Of a stretch of 64,000 nucleotides of DNA, positions 27,760-36,809 are shown one piece after another. The stretch's first letter is position 1. Every line of letters starts with the position of its first letter. Position numbers and translations under genes: made by a program. The notes under the pieces are model-generated. The model did no database searches, had not been told where the DNA came from, and saw nothing but the letters and a program-made list of their open reading frames with translations. The stretch covers positions 3,021,001 through 3,085,000 of the forward strand of contig NC_009719.1 of the NCBI RefSeq assembly GCF_000017565.1, read 5' to 3'. Source of the stretch: Parvibaculum lavamentivorans DS-1 (GTDB lineage Bacteria > Pseudomonadota > Alphaproteobacteria > Parvibaculales > Parvibaculaceae).

Positions 27760-29273
27760 CAACGATGGTGAGCGATTTCGAGCGCACGATGCGCAAGCGC
27801 GAGGCGCGGCCGGAAGACCTGATCAAAGGGCAGACAGGCGACTGGGAGATCATTCTCGGGCTCGAAGTCCATGCCCAGGTGACGTCGAACGCCAAGCTTT
27901 TCTCGGCTTCTTCCACCAAGTTCGGCGCGGAACAGAACACGCAGGTGAGCTTCGTGGACGCGGCGATGCCGGGAATGCTGCCGGTCATCAACCGCTACTG
28001 CGTGGAACAGGCGGTGCGCACGGGGCTCGGCCTCAAGGCGCAGATCAACCTGCGCTCGGTGTTCGACCGGAAGAACTATTTCTACCCGGACCTGCCGCAG
28101 GGCTACCAGATCTCCCAGTACAAGCATCCGATCGTGGGCGAGGGCGAGGTCGTGCTCGACATGAAGGACGGGCGGACGGTGATCGTCGGCATTGAGCGGC
28201 TGCATCTGGAACAGGACGCGGGCAAGAGCCTGCACGACCAGCACCCCGCGATGAGCTTCGTCGACCTCAATCGTTCGGGCGTTGCGCTGATGGAGATTGT
28301 CTCAAAGCCGGACATGCGTTCCGCAGACGAAGCAAGGGCTTACGTGACGAAGCTGAGAACAATCCTGCGCTATCTCGGTACCTGCGACGGCAACATGGAA
28401 GAGGGAAGTCTGCGCGCCGACGTTAATGTTTCTGTGCGAAAGGTCGGCGCCCCGCTCGGCACGCGCTGCGAAATCAAGAACGTGAACTCGATCCGTTTCA
28501 TCGGGCAGGCGATCGAATACGAAGCGCGGCGGCAGATAGAAATCCTCGAAGAGGGCGGCAAGATCGACCAGGAGACGCGACTTTTCGATCCGAAGACGGG
28601 TGAAACGCGCTCGATGCGCTCCAAGGAAGAGGCGCATGACTATCGCTACTTCCCCGATCCCGATCTTCTGCCGCTGGAACTACTGCAGGACGATGTGGAC
28701 GCCATCCGGACGTCGCTGCCGGAACTGCCGGACGAAAAAAAGGCGCGACTGATCTCCGACTACGGGCTGTCGCCCTACGACGCGACCGTTCTGGTAAGCG
28801 AAGGCGCCCGCGCGGACTTCTTCGAGGCGGTTGCAAAAGGGCGCGACGCGAAGCTCGCGGCGAACTGGGTGACGGGCGATTTCTTCGGGGCGCTGAACCG
28901 CGAAGGACACTCGATCGAGGACACTCCGGTGACCGCGAAACAGCTCGGAGAGCTCATCGACCTCATCTCCGACGGGACGATCTCGGGGCGAATCGCGAAG
29001 CAGGTTTTTGATTCGATGTACAAAACGGGCCGTGACCCGGCCAAAATCGTCGAAGATGAAGGCCTGCAGCAAGTCACGGATTTTGGAGAAATCGAGGCCG
29101 CAATCGACGCCGTCATCGCGGCGAACCCCGATAAAGTCGAGCAAACAAAAGTCAAGCCTCAACTTGCGGCGTGGTTTGTCGGCCAAATCATGAAATCCAC
29201 GTCTGGCAAGGCTAATCCGCGCGTCGTGAATGAAATTCTTGCGCGAAAACTGGGGCTATCGTCCGAAGGCTGA
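27756..29273 (+). CDS. gatB: Asp-tRNA(Asn)/Glu-tRNA(Gln) amidotransferase subunit B
   Basis: A 505-residue kinase-amidotransferase subunit that activates the mischarged tRNA's carboxylate. Family landmarks: [72 protein letters not shown] and the helical tail ([10 protein letters not shown]) with the YqeY-like domain. I chose the ATG at 27756 because it forms ATGA with the gatA stop; another in-frame ATG at 27744 overlaps more. The amidotransferase is expected where GlnRS or AsnRS is absent. Confidence 0.97.
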   Translation: MTTMVSDFERTMRKREARPEDLIKGQTGDWEIILGLEVHAQVTSNAKLFSASSTKFGAEQNTQVSFVDAAMPGMLPVINRYCVEQAVRTGLGLKAQINLRSVFDRKNYFYPDLPQGYQISQYKHPIVGEGEVVLDMKDGRTVIVGIERLHLEQDAGKSLHDQHPAMSFVDLNRSGVALMEIVSKPDMRSADEARAYVTKLRTILRYLGTCDGNMEEGSLRADVNVSVRKVGAPLGTRCEIKNVNSIRFIGQAIEYEARRQIEILEEGGKIDQETRLFDPKTGETRSMRSKEEAHDYRYFPDPDLLPLELLQDDVDAIRTSLPELPDEKKARLISDYGLSPYDATVLVSEGARADFFEAVAKGRDAKLAANWVTGDFFGALNREGHSIEDTPVTAKQLGELIDLISDGTISGRIAKQVFDSMYKTGRDPAKIVEDEGLQQVTDFGEIEAAIDAVIAANPDKVEQTKVKPQLAAWFVGQIMKSTSGKANPRVVNEILARKLGLSSEG

Positions 29274-29492
29274 CGAAATTTTCCAGGCCTGAAGTGAACC
29301 GTTTGTAAACCACTTTCCCGGGAGAGTGGGGCGGGCGCGCTTGCACAAAAACTTTGCATTGTGTTGCCGAGCGCAAATTCGGCGCTCATATTATTCACGT
29401 GCGCCTGAGGGGTACGAGGGCGCCAGCAATGTGTGCGTTGCGAGTAAACGAATTGTCGCCAAACGAAACGGCACATCAGGAGCTAGAGAAAC
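29274..29492. other. Leader region of the histone-like gene with inverted repeats
   Basis: These 219 bases after gatB hold an imperfect inverted repeat at 29310-29329 (CCACTTTCCC/GGGAGAGTGG) and two mutually exclusive stems around 29366-29387: GAGCGC with GCGCTC, or GCCGA with TCGGC. No clear promoter boxes or T-run terminator were found. Confidence 0.35.
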
Positions 29493-29969
29493 ATGGCTAC
29501 CACCACGAAGACGAAAGCTAAGCCGAAGGCCGCTGCGGCCAAAAAGCCGGCTGCCAAGAAGCCTGCTGCGGCGAAGAAGAAGCCCGCCGCGAAGAAGACA
29601 GTGAAGAAGCTCGCGGCCAAGACCACCGCAGCGAAGAAGGCCCCGGCCAAGAAGAAGCCGGCAGCGAAGAAGAAGCCCGCTGCCAAGAAGACCGTGAAGA
29701 AGGCCGTGGCGAAGAAGACCGTCGCCAAGAAGGCCCCTGCGAAGCGCAAACCCGCAGCGAAGAAGAAGCCGGCTGCGAAGAAGACCGCGGCTCGCAAGCC
29801 CGCCGCAAAGAAGACCACTGCGAAAAAGGCGCCCGCCAAGCGGAAGCCTGCGGCGAAGAAGCCGGCTGCAAAGAAGACCGCAGCCAAGAAGGCACCGGCG
29901 AAGCGCAAGCCCGCCGCGAAGAAGCCTGCTGCGAAGCGGAAGCCCGCAGCTCGCAAGAAGGCGGCCTAA
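29493..29969 (+). CDS. Histone H1-like Lys/Ala/Pro-rich DNA-binding protein
   Basis: A 158-residue protein made almost entirely of Lys, Ala, Pro and a few Thr/Arg in short repeats of the AAKKPAAKK and [10 protein letters not shown] type. It has no globular domain. Such proteins (histone H1-like, as in Bordetella BpH1 or Pseudomonas AlgP) bind DNA through charge and are thought to compact the nucleoid or modulate transcription. The ATG at 29493 is preceded by AGGAGC, and the codon repeats look recent. The C-terminal tail of TopA in this window has the same residue style. Repeat-length variation between strains is likely. Confidence 0.85.
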   Translation: MATTTKTKAKPKAAAAKKPAAKKPAAAKKKPAAKKTVKKLAAKTTAAKKAPAKKKPAAKKKPAAKKTVKKAVAKKTVAKKAPAKRKPAAKKKPAAKKTAARKPAAKKTTAKKAPAKRKPAAKKPAAKKTAAKKAPAKRKPAAKKPAAKRKPAARKKAA

Positions 29970-29978
29970 AGCGCCGCT

Positions 29979-30770
29979 ATGACCGAGAATCGCCGGCCAA
30001 AGCCTGCAAGGGCAGCGGCAAAGCATTCTTCAGGTGGGCGGCGTCCCGCGGAAACGCGGGACAAAGCCAAGCCGATCGACATCTATTATTGGCCGACACC
30101 AAACGGCTGGAAGATTTCGGTCATGCTTGAAGAATGTCTGCTGCCCTACAGGGTCAGGCCGGTGAATATCGGGATTGGCGACCAGTTCAAGCGGTCCTTT
30201 TTGAAGATCGCGCCGAACAATCGGATGCCAGCCATCGTGGACCCTGACGGTCCAGGGGGGAAACCGATTTCGATCTTCGAGTCGGGGGCTATCCTTCAAT
30301 ATCTCGGGCGCAAGACGGGCAAGTTTTATCCCGCCAGCGAACGTACGAGAGTTGAGGTCGACCAATGGCTGTTCTGGCAGATGGCTGGGCTTGGTCCGAT
30401 GGCGGGCCAAGCCCATCATTTTCGTCAGTATGCCCAGGAAAAAATCCCATACGCGATCAAACGATATACCGACGAGGTAAACCGGCTCTATGGCGTGATG
30501 AACAAGCGCCTCAAGGACCGGGACTATCTCGCCGGCCGCTACTCGATCGCGGACATGGCCTGCTGGGGCTGGGTCGTACCCTATAAAAACCAGGGCCAGC
30601 AGCTCGACGATTTTCCATTCCTCAAAGACTGGTTTGAGCGGGTTAGCGCCCGTCCGGCGGTCAAACGAGGATTTGCCCTCGGTCGCGAATGGCGCCGGGG
30701 CACCATCGGTGACAAGTCGAAAGAGGCCGAAGAGGCTCGCAAGATCCTCTTCGGACAACGCGCACAATAA
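29979..30770 (+). CDS. Ure2p/YghU-type glutathione S-transferase
   Basis: A 263-residue GST with a 30-residue basic N-terminal extension, then IDIYYWPTPNGWKISVMLEE, the TPNG motif used by Ure2p/Nu-class enzymes to bind glutathione. NNRMPAIVDPDGPGGKPISI and FESGAILQYLGRKTG complete the thioredoxin fold. The C-terminal domain has QWLFWQMAGLGPMAGQAHHF and YSIADMACWGW. Nu-class enzymes show disulfide-bond reductase and peroxidase activity. It begins 9 bases after the histone-like gene and is followed by a strong terminator. A paralogue lies at 31348-31980. Confidence 0.87.
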   Translation: MTENRRPKPARAAAKHSSGGRRPAETRDKAKPIDIYYWPTPNGWKISVMLEECLLPYRVRPVNIGIGDQFKRSFLKIAPNNRMPAIVDPDGPGGKPISIFESGAILQYLGRKTGKFYPASERTRVEVDQWLFWQMAGLGPMAGQAHHFRQYAQEKIPYAIKRYTDEVNRLYGVMNKRLKDRDYLAGRYSIADMACWGWVVPYKNQGQQLDDFPFLKDWFERVSARPAVKRGFALGREWRRGTIGDKSKEAEEARKILFGQRAQ

Positions 30771-30811
30771 GGGAGTGGGGCTTAACGTCCCTTCTCCATG
30801 TGATAGGCTTG

Positions 30812-30847
30812 CAGCGCCTCCGGCAAACCGGAGGCGCTGTTTGTCCT
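30812..30847 (+). terminator. Intrinsic terminator after the GST gene
   Basis: A 12-bp perfect stem (CAGCGCCTCCGG / CCGGAGGCGCTG) with a CAAA loop at 30812-30839, then TTTGTCCTTTT. It ends the histone-GST transcription unit. Confidence 0.85.
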
Positions 30848-30881
30848 TTTGCCGACTGTTTTTCCTGTCCGAGGTTGCCTT

Positions 30882-31223
30882 ATGCGAACATCGCTGATTG
30901 CCGCAATTCTCTGCGCCATCGCCGCCGGCGCGGCCTCGGCGGAAACCATCACGGCGACGGGTACGCTGCAGATGAAGGATGCGTATGGCACGGAAAAAGG
31001 CTGGGGCCGGACACTGGTACTGCCGCGCGCGGGCAAGGTTGTGCGTGTAATGGATGCCACTTACGGCTTCTCAATCGTGGATGCGGAGGGAGAAACGGTC
31101 GCGGATTTTCTGCTGCCGCAACAAGCCGTCGGCTTCGAGCTGGCGGCCGGCAGCTACAGCCTCAAGCCCTATGTCTGCGCCAAGCATCGGCATCATCACG
31201 TGGAAGTGACCGTCGAGTACTGA
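30882..31223 (+). CDS. Small secreted protein of unknown function
   Basis: A 113-residue protein with a clear signal peptide (MRTSLIAAILCAIAAGAASA, cleavage after ASA near residue 20). The mature part is about 93 residues, rich in beta-type sequence (ITATGTLQMKDAYG, VVRVMDATYGFSIVD), with a single Cys near the C-terminus and a histidine cluster KHRHHHVEVTVEY that could bind metal. No family is recognised. It sits between two GST paralogues. The ATG at 30882 is preferred to the in-frame ATG at 30849, which would precede the signal sequence by 11 residues. Confidence 0.7.
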   Translation: MRTSLIAAILCAIAAGAASAETITATGTLQMKDAYGTEKGWGRTLVLPRAGKVVRVMDATYGFSIVDAEGETVADFLLPQQAVGFELAAGSYSLKPYVCAKHRHHHVEVTVEY

Positions 31224-31347
31224 CGATCTGCCTCTGCGCCGGCTTTGAAACTCGCAGGCGCACCATCTCCTCCCCATATTGCCGCCATGGACACCCAGCG
31301 AGAGCGGCGCGGCGCGCGGCCTCTCGCATATGCGAAAGGCTAGACCG

Positions 31348-31980
31348 ATGATCGATCTTTACACATGGACGACGCCGAATGGCCGCAAGGTCTCCATCAT
31401 GCTCGAGGAGACGGGGCTTCCCTACGAAGTCCATGCCGTCAACATCGGCAAGAATGAGCAATTCGAACCGGCTTTTCTGAAGATCAGTCCGAACAACCGC
31501 ATTCCCGCAATCGTGGACCGGGAGGGCGGAGGCGCCGGGCTTTCCGTATTCGAGTCCGGTGCAATCCTGATCTATCTCGCCGAGAAGACGGGCAAGTTTC
31601 TCGCGCCTAAGGGCGCGCAGCGCGCCAAGACGCTGGAATGGCTGATGTGGCAAATGGGCGGCGTCGGGCCGATGCTCGGGCAGGCCAACCACTTCATCAA
31701 CGCGGCGCCAGAGAAAATTCCCTATGCCATCGATCGTTACACTTCCGAAGCGGCGCGCCTCATCAAGGTGCTCGATACGCGGCTTGGCGAAGCCGAATAT
31801 ATGGGCGGCGATTACTCCATTGCCGACATGGCGACATATCCCTGGCTCAAGGTTGCATTTGACTTGATCGCGCAAAGCAAACCCGAAATCGCGGGCGAGG
31901 GCCTGAATGTGAGACGCTGGCTCGCCGCGGTCGGCGCGCGGCCGACGGTGGAGCGTGGCATGGCGGTGCCGAAGGTTTGA
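31348..31980 (+). CDS. Ure2p-type glutathione S-transferase
   Basis: A 210-residue [23 protein letters not shown] contains the TPNG motif; [45 protein letters not shown] and [13 protein letters not shown] follow. These are almost the same landmarks as the gene at 29979, but without the basic N-terminal extension, so the two are paralogues separated by a small secreted-protein gene. The start at 31348 fits the family; ATGs at 31279 and 31330 are also in frame. Likely a cytosolic glutathione-dependent oxidoreductase or transferase. Confidence 0.86.
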   Translation: MIDLYTWTTPNGRKVSIMLEETGLPYEVHAVNIGKNEQFEPAFLKISPNNRIPAIVDREGGGAGLSVFESGAILIYLAEKTGKFLAPKGAQRAKTLEWLMWQMGGVGPMLGQANHFINAAPEKIPYAIDRYTSEAARLIKVLDTRLGEAEYMGGDYSIADMATYPWLKVAFDLIAQSKPEIAGEGLNVRRWLAAVGARPTVERGMAVPKV

Positions 31981-32156
31981 GGACCTGCGCCTGCTCTCAA
32001 AGTTTATTAACGATGGCGCACATGTTTCTCATGGTGAGGCTGGCGTTAACCATTTTTTCAGCGGGGTCATGGAAATTGATTGCGGGGATGGAACGCGATG
32101 TTCCGCCGATACGGCAATCACTGGGCTTGAAGCCGATATCCTGAGGAGAAAAGCAC

Positions 32157-32426
32157 ATGGCTCGCATGCAACTCGATACGCTCGAGAGAGGCGAGCTTGC
32201 CGCCGAAGGTGGCAAGTGTGATGCGCTTTATAATCTGGGGCTGATGTATTCGACCGGAAACGGCGTCGAGGTGGACCTCGTTACGGCTCACAAATGGTTC
32301 AACCTGGCGGCGATGCAAGGCAGCCTGCCCGCGCGGACATGCCGGGCGGAACTGACGGTTGAGATGACGCCGGCGCAGATTGCCGAGGCGCAGCGCCAGG
32401 CGCGCGAGTGGCTCACCACCCAGTAA
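32157..32426 (+). CDS. Small Sel1-repeat-like protein
   Basis: An 89-residue soluble protein with one helix pair of Sel1/TPR type: ALYNLGLMYSTGNGVEVDLV, then AHKWFNLAAMQGSLPARTCR. These contain the conserved Sel1 positions (LGxxYxxGxGV, DxxxAxxWxxxAA). The remainder is a charged amphipathic helix ending in AREWLTTQ. Such single-repeat proteins are common in alphaproteobacteria with no defined role. The ATG follows TGAGGAGAAA. It stands alone between a GST gene and tesB. Confidence 0.8.
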   Translation: MARMQLDTLERGELAAEGGKCDALYNLGLMYSTGNGVEVDLVTAHKWFNLAAMQGSLPARTCRAELTVEMTPAQIAEAQRQAREWLTTQ

Positions 32427-32532
32427 AACCGCCTTATTCATTCCTGTTCTTCGGTCCAGCCAAAGCCGGTGACAGCGCCGGCCCTTGCGCTTATGTTCCG
32501 CCTTCCGTAGCGCCCGCGCCGCAGGAGAGGCC

Positions 32533-33423
32533 ATGACCGATTCCCCCGAAGCCGATAAAAATGCCGTCGAAGACCTGATCGAACTTCTCGACCTGGAGAG
32601 GATCGAGATGAATCTGTTCCGCGGCCACAGCCCGGATGTGAGCTGGCAGCGCGTGTTCGGCGGGCAGGTGATCGGGCAAGCACTCGTGGCTGCCTACCGG
32701 ACCGTCGAGGAGCGGGTTTGCCATTCTCTTCATGCCTATTTCATCCGTCCGGGCGATCCGAAAGTACCGATCGTCTATGAGGTGGACAGGGCGCGCGACG
32801 GCAAGAGCTTCACCACGCGGCGCGTCGTTGCCATCCAGCACGGTAAGCAGATTTTCAACCTGGCGGCCTCTTTCCAGTCGCCCGAGACGGGTTTCGAGCA
32901 TCAGAGCACGATGCCGGACGTGCCGCAGCCGGAAGACCTGCCGAACGAACGGGAGCTGCGGCGCGCGATTGAATCGCGCCTCCCCCCCGAAATCGCGAAG
33001 CACTTCTCCAGACCGAGACCCATTGAGATCCGCCCGGTCAATCCGCAGGACTATATCGATCCGGAACCAATGGAGCCGTTCCAGCATGTCTGGTTTCGCG
33101 CGCGCAAAAGCGTCGGCGACGATGTGGCGTTGAACCAGTGCATCGTGGCCTATGCCTCCGACATGACGCTGCTCGACACATGCATCCGGCCCCACGGCGT
33201 AAGCTGGGTGTCGGGAAAGCTGCAGTCTGCCAGCCTCGACCATGCCATGTGGTTCCATGCGCCGTTTCGCAGCGATGAGTGGCTGCTCTATACCCAGGAC
33301 AGTCCCAGCGCGTCCGGGGCACGCGGCTTCAACCGGGGCAGCCTCTATACGCGGGACGGCAAGCTTGTCGCCTCTGTGGCGCAGGAAGGGCTTATTCGCT
33401 ACCACGGCAAGCCGAAAGCCTGA
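32533..33423 (+). CDS. tesB: Acyl-CoA thioesterase II
   Basis: A 296-residue double-hotdog thioesterase that hydrolyses acyl-CoA to free fatty acid and CoA. Landmarks: LFRGHSPDVSWQRVFGGQVI, SLHAYFIRPGDPKVPIVYEV, the Asp of SLDHAMWFHAPFRSDEW, TQDSPSASGARGFNRG and the Gln of VASVAQEGLIR, which correspond to the Asp-Thr/Ser-Gln catalytic set of E. coli TesB. The ATG at 32533 follows GGAGAGG. It precedes the tRNA-Ser gene with no obvious operon link. Confidence 0.94.
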   Translation: MTDSPEADKNAVEDLIELLDLERIEMNLFRGHSPDVSWQRVFGGQVIGQALVAAYRTVEERVCHSLHAYFIRPGDPKVPIVYEVDRARDGKSFTTRRVVAIQHGKQIFNLAASFQSPETGFEHQSTMPDVPQPEDLPNERELRRAIESRLPPEIAKHFSRPRPIEIRPVNPQDYIDPEPMEPFQHVWFRARKSVGDDVALNQCIVAYASDMTLLDTCIRPHGVSWVSGKLQSASLDHAMWFHAPFRSDEWLLYTQDSPSASGARGFNRGSLYTRDGKLVASVAQEGLIRYHGKPKA

Positions 33424-33490
33424 CCTGACGCCTGATACCCGCGGAATCGCGCTTGATGCGGCGCGCAATCTTGGGCATACACGGGGAGCC

Positions 33491-33583
33491 GGAGAGGTGG
33501 CCGAGTGGCTGAAGGCGGCGGTTTGCTAAACCGTTGTACAGTGTAAAGCTGTACCGTGGGTTCGAATCCCATCCTCTCCGCCA
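33491..33583 (+). tRNA. tRNA-Ser (anticodon GCU)
   Basis: Acceptor stem GGAGAGG pairs with CCTCTCC, followed by G and an encoded CCA at 33581-33583. The D-arm (GGCCGAGTGGCTGAAGGC), the anticodon arm CGGTTTGCTAAACCG with anticodon GCT, the long variable arm typical of serine tRNAs and the T-loop GGTTCGAATCC are all present. It decodes AGC/AGU. Confidence 0.97.
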
Positions 33584-33620
33584 TTTTCCAGTCCATGTCA
33601 GACAAGTCGAACCGGATTCC

Positions 33621-34235
33621 ATGACCGTAAGCGGCAAATCGGGGCCGGGACGCCCGCGCGATCAGGCCGCGGATGCCGCGATCCTCGGGGCCGCGCTCGA
33701 GATTTTCATAGAGCGGGGCGCGGCGGGTACGACGGTCGAAGAAGTAGCGAAGCGAGCCGGCGTCGCCCGCACCACGCTTTACCGGCGGTGGACGTCCAAG
33801 AATGAATTGCTGGCCGATGCGGTCGCGTCCGTGCGGCTGGCGACCGAGGCGGCAGCGGATGACTGGCGCGGATTGTCGCTGCCGGATGTTCTCAAGCTGA
33901 CGATCAAAGAAGTGCCGCGCTTGATGGCGCAGCCGATGGCACGGCCGCTGGCGGCGCAACTTCTGGCCGCGCCTGAGCTTTTCAAAATCTACTATGACGG
34001 CGTTCTGGCGCCGCGCATGGCGGCGTTCCAGTTGCTGCTCGACCAGGCGCAACGCGACGGCCTCATTCCCCGCTCCGTCGATACGAAGATGCTGCATGCG
34101 ATGATGGCGGGTGCATTCACAAATCTGCTGCTGCTGCGAACCGAGCCGCCAACCGAGGCTCAGGCCCGCGCCTATCTGAGGCGGCTGGTGGCGGCACTCG
34201 GGCTCAAGGAGATTTTGCGCCAGGGTGCCCCTTGA
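33621..34235 (+). CDS. TetR-family transcriptional regulator
   Basis: A 204-residue TetR regulator. It has a glycine-rich N-terminal arm (GKSGPGRPRDQAADAAILGA), then the HTH: GTTVEEVAKRAGVARTTLYR with RRWTSKNELLADAV. The C-terminal domain is helical (TetR_C_11-like, DDWRGLSLPDVLKLTI). It starts 38 bases after the tRNA. A perfect 30-bp palindrome lies 6 bases beyond its stop and just upstream of the next gene, which is probably its target. Whether it also controls its own promoter is not visible. Confidence 0.87.
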   Translation: MTVSGKSGPGRPRDQAADAAILGAALEIFIERGAAGTTVEEVAKRAGVARTTLYRRWTSKNELLADAVASVRLATEAAADDWRGLSLPDVLKLTIKEVPRLMAQPMARPLAAQLLAAPELFKIYYDGVLAPRMAAFQLLLDQAQRDGLIPRSVDTKMLHAMMAGAFTNLLLLRTEPPTEAQARAYLRRLVAALGLKEILRQGAP

Positions 34236-34240
34236 AGGCT

Positions 34241-34270
34241 TTAATACGATACATATCTGTATCGTATTAA
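34241..34270. promoter_or_regulatory. 30-bp palindrome, probable TetR operator
   Basis: Two perfect 13-bp arms (TTAATACGATACA and its complement) flank TATC. The site sits in the 55-base gap between a TetR gene and the alpha/beta hydrolase gene whose SD AGGAGG follows at 34279. No T-run suggests a terminator. Repeats of GATACA/TGTATC type are typical TetR operators. Confidence 0.7.
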
Positions 34271-34290
34271 TAGGGCCAGGAGGTAGGCGA

Positions 34291-35184
34291 ATGGGGACGC
34301 GGCGGCCAGTTTCGTTCAAATCCGGGAAGTGGACGCTCAAGGGATACCTGCATGAGCCGGCAGGGGCACCGCCATTTGCCTGCCTCGTCATGTGCCATGG
34401 CTTCAGCGGGACGATGGATCGGCTGCAGGACCATGCAGCGGCTTTCAGCGAGGCGGGTTTCGCGGTGCTCACTTTCGACTACCGGAATTTCGGCGAGAGC
34501 GGCGGGAAGCCCAGGCAGGTGATTTCGATCGAGCGGCAGCTCAACGACATCGCAGCGGCCATTGCTTTCGTCAGGGCACAGAGCAATATCGACAGCGGGA
34601 AAGTTGTGCTGTGGGGCTCGTCGCTTGGCGGCGGGCATGTGGTTGTCGCTGCCGCGCGTGACAAACGCGTAGCAGCGGTGATTTCCCAAGTACCCTTTAA
34701 CGGTTTTCCGAAGAAGGTGGAGGGAATGACCGCCGGGCGCCGAAGGCAGATCGTTGGAGCCATGCTGAAAGACTGGTTGCGCGGCAAGCTGGGGCTTTCA
34801 CCGGTCTACATGGCCGCTGTGGGCCATAAAGGAGAATTTGCGGTTATGGCGTCAGACGATGCGGCCGCTGCCGTCGAAGCGATGAGCGGAGGAGGCGCTA
34901 CGACCTGGCAAAATAAGGTGGCGCCGCGCATTCTGCTGGAAATGGTCTTCTACAAGCCGGGAAATTTTGCGCCGTTTGTATCTGCACCGCTGCTGGTTTG
35001 CATGGCGGAAGGCGACAAGGAGACGCCGCCGGAAACCGTGCGCGAGCTTGCGGAAAAGGCGCCGCGTGGCGAGCTTCGCCGCTATCCCATCCGCCACTTC
35101 GAAATATACAGAGAGGATATTCGAGACATGGTGCTGCGGGATCAGATCGCCTTTCTCAAGACGCATCTTTTTGTCGCTGGATAG
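34291..35184 (+). CDS. Alpha/beta hydrolase (dienelactone hydrolase-like or acyl-esterase)
   Basis: A 297-residue serine hydrolase without signal peptide: LVMCHGFSGTMDRLQDHAAA (oxyanion hole), DYRNFGESGG, and the nucleophile elbow LWGSSLGGGHVV (Ser). The acid is probably in LVCMAEGDKETPP and the histidine in YPIRHFEIY. It resembles the YcjY/FrsA-like alpha/beta hydrolases. Its promoter region contains the large palindrome at 34241-34270, so it is likely induced by a ligand of the upstream TetR protein. The substrate is unknown; a small ester or lactone would fit. Confidence 0.82.
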   Translation: MGTRRPVSFKSGKWTLKGYLHEPAGAPPFACLVMCHGFSGTMDRLQDHAAAFSEAGFAVLTFDYRNFGESGGKPRQVISIERQLNDIAAAIAFVRAQSNIDSGKVVLWGSSLGGGHVVVAAARDKRVAAVISQVPFNGFPKKVEGMTAGRRRQIVGAMLKDWLRGKLGLSPVYMAAVGHKGEFAVMASDDAAAAVEAMSGGGATTWQNKVAPRILLEMVFYKPGNFAPFVSAPLLVCMAEGDKETPPETVRELAEKAPRGELRRYPIRHFEIYREDIRDMVLRDQIAFLKTHLFVAG

Positions 35185-35206
35185 TTCTGCTCCCCCGAAA
35201 CCTCCT

Positions 35207-36664
35207 TCACGCGAGGTCTGAGGTGGCTGCCGCTCGTGCGGCGAGGGCGGCGCGGATTTCGGCGTGGCGTGCCCGGGTGATCCGGTATTTCCGGATCAGG
35301 CTGGCAGGAATGAGATAAAGGAGGGGAACGAGGATGCCCACCACAAGGCCGAGATGAAAAACCTTGTCCGGGGTTATCTCCGCCGGGGCCAGTTGCGTGG
35401 GAAATGCGATCATCGTGATGACCAATCCGCCGACAAGAACGCCGAGGCCCGATGTCGCCTTGCCGGAGAATGACAGAGCGGCATTGAACATCGCCTCCTG
35501 ACGCTGGCCGGTGTTGAGTTCATGCTCGTCCAGCAGGTCGGCGATGATCGATGCACCGATGATGCCCTGGATGACGGCGATGCCGGCGGAAAGCGCGCCG
35601 GCACAGACGAGGATTACGAGCAGAAGCGGATCGCCATTCTCCGGCAGAATACCCATGAAGCGGAGAAGAACCAGGATGATCCCGTCCGCGAGGCCGATTA
35701 TCGCGCAGGTGAAAAGTATCTGCTTCTTCTCCCAGCGGCGCTGAACGATGGCGACGAGAGGAAACGCCAAGACGGCGCCCAAGGCCGAAAAGGCGAACCA
35801 TCGGAGATGTTCTCCCGACAAGCCCCAGAAAAATGTCATCATGTAGATGCCGATATTCGCCGTCGTGCCGCCGATCGCGCCGATCATCAACAGGATCACG
35901 AAAATCAGTGCGAACTGGTCGTAGCGCAACGCCGCCCCGAGCTCGCGCAGGATTTGCACAAAGCCGAAGGCGGGCGGAGCGTCGGCATGCTTGCGCAGAT
36001 AGGGGATTTCGCGCCAGGTGAGGAGCGTTGTGGCGAGGGCGCCAGATGCCATGAGGCAGCCTGCGAGGGCCGCCATGGCGGGGTATCCAGCCGGATTGAG
36101 CTGGCCGACAGGATAGGCTTCGGTGCTCACCATGAATACGCTGAAGACGATGAGGGGAAATGACACACCGACGGTCCAGCCGATCGCGAAGCGATAGGCC
36201 ATGACAGAGGTGCGCTCCACATAATCGTCGGACAGTTCCGCGGCGATGGCGGCCCATGGCACGAAGTAGAGGGTCATAAAGCCGCGCGTCAGTATCGTGA
36301 AGGTCAGCAGCCAGCCGAAGAGGCCGGCCGGCCCGAGACCGGCAGGCGGTACGAAGACGGCGAAGAGACACAGGCCGAGCGGTATCGATGCGATCAGCAT
36401 AAGGGGGTGGCGGCGGCCCCAGCGGGTGTGAAGATTGTCCGACAGGGTCGCCACCATCGGGTCCGTGACGGCATCGAAGACGATGGCGATGGCCAAGGCG
36501 ACAGAGACCATGAAGGCGTCGACACCGAGCACCTGATTGTAGAAAAGCAGGGTGAAGGTATTGAACACCCAATTCTTGATGGTATCGGGCACTGCTCCGA
36601 TGCCCTGGCTGAGCTTGGTCCGGACGCCGAGCTTGCCGTGGCGGATGCTGCGTTCGTAACGCAT
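35207..36664 (-). CDS. GPH-family MFS symporter
   Basis: A 485-residue transporter of the glycoside-pentoside-hexuronide:cation symporter (MelB-like) family. It starts MRYERSIRHGKLGVRTKLSQ, then GIGAVPDTIKNWVFNTFTLL and AIAIVFDAVTDPMVATLSDN, matching the MelB helix 2 Asp motif (FDAxTDPxxG), followed by RWGRRHPLMLIAS. There are twelve helices. The ATG at 36664 has AAGG upstream. The substrate in this family is usually a sugar with Na+, H+ or Li+, but related alphaproteobacterial members often carry other solutes. It is convergent with the TetR-controlled hydrolase gene. Confidence 0.83.
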   Translation of the reverse strand: MRYERSIRHGKLGVRTKLSQGIGAVPDTIKNWVFNTFTLLFYNQVLGVDAFMVSVALAIAIVFDAVTDPMVATLSDNLHTRWGRRHPLMLIASIPLGLCLFAVFVPPAGLGPAGLFGWLLTFTILTRGFMTLYFVPWAAIAAELSDDYVERTSVMAYRFAIGWTVGVSFPLIVFSVFMVSTEAYPVGQLNPAGYPAMAALAGCLMASGALATTLLTWREIPYLRKHADAPPAFGFVQILRELGAALRYDQFALIFVILLMIGAIGGTTANIGIYMMTFFWGLSGEHLRWFAFSALGAVLAFPLVAIVQRRWEKKQILFTCAIIGLADGIILVLLRFMGILPENGDPLLLVILVCAGALSAGIAVIQGIIGASIIADLLDEHELNTGQRQEAMFNAALSFSGKATSGLGVLVGGLVITMIAFPTQLAPAEITPDKVFHLGLVVGILVPLLYLIPASLIRKYRITRARHAEIRAALAARAAATSDLA

Positions 36665-36809
36665 ATGACCTTCTAGGATAATTTCTGTGCGGAGGAGAGT
36701 AGCGGGGCACGGAGCGTGCGGGCAAGGAGGCATTCTCTTGTCCGGTGCGGTGCAGCATGCCGAAGTCCACGGCTGGCATTTGCCTTTGCCACCGCATAGA
36801 TTTGGCTGC

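Noticed and set aside
29493-29969. Repeated codon blocks that could be taken for a CRISPR or satellite array
   Set aside because: Periodicity follows codons for AAKKPA-type units in one open frame; there are no uniform repeats with unique spacers.
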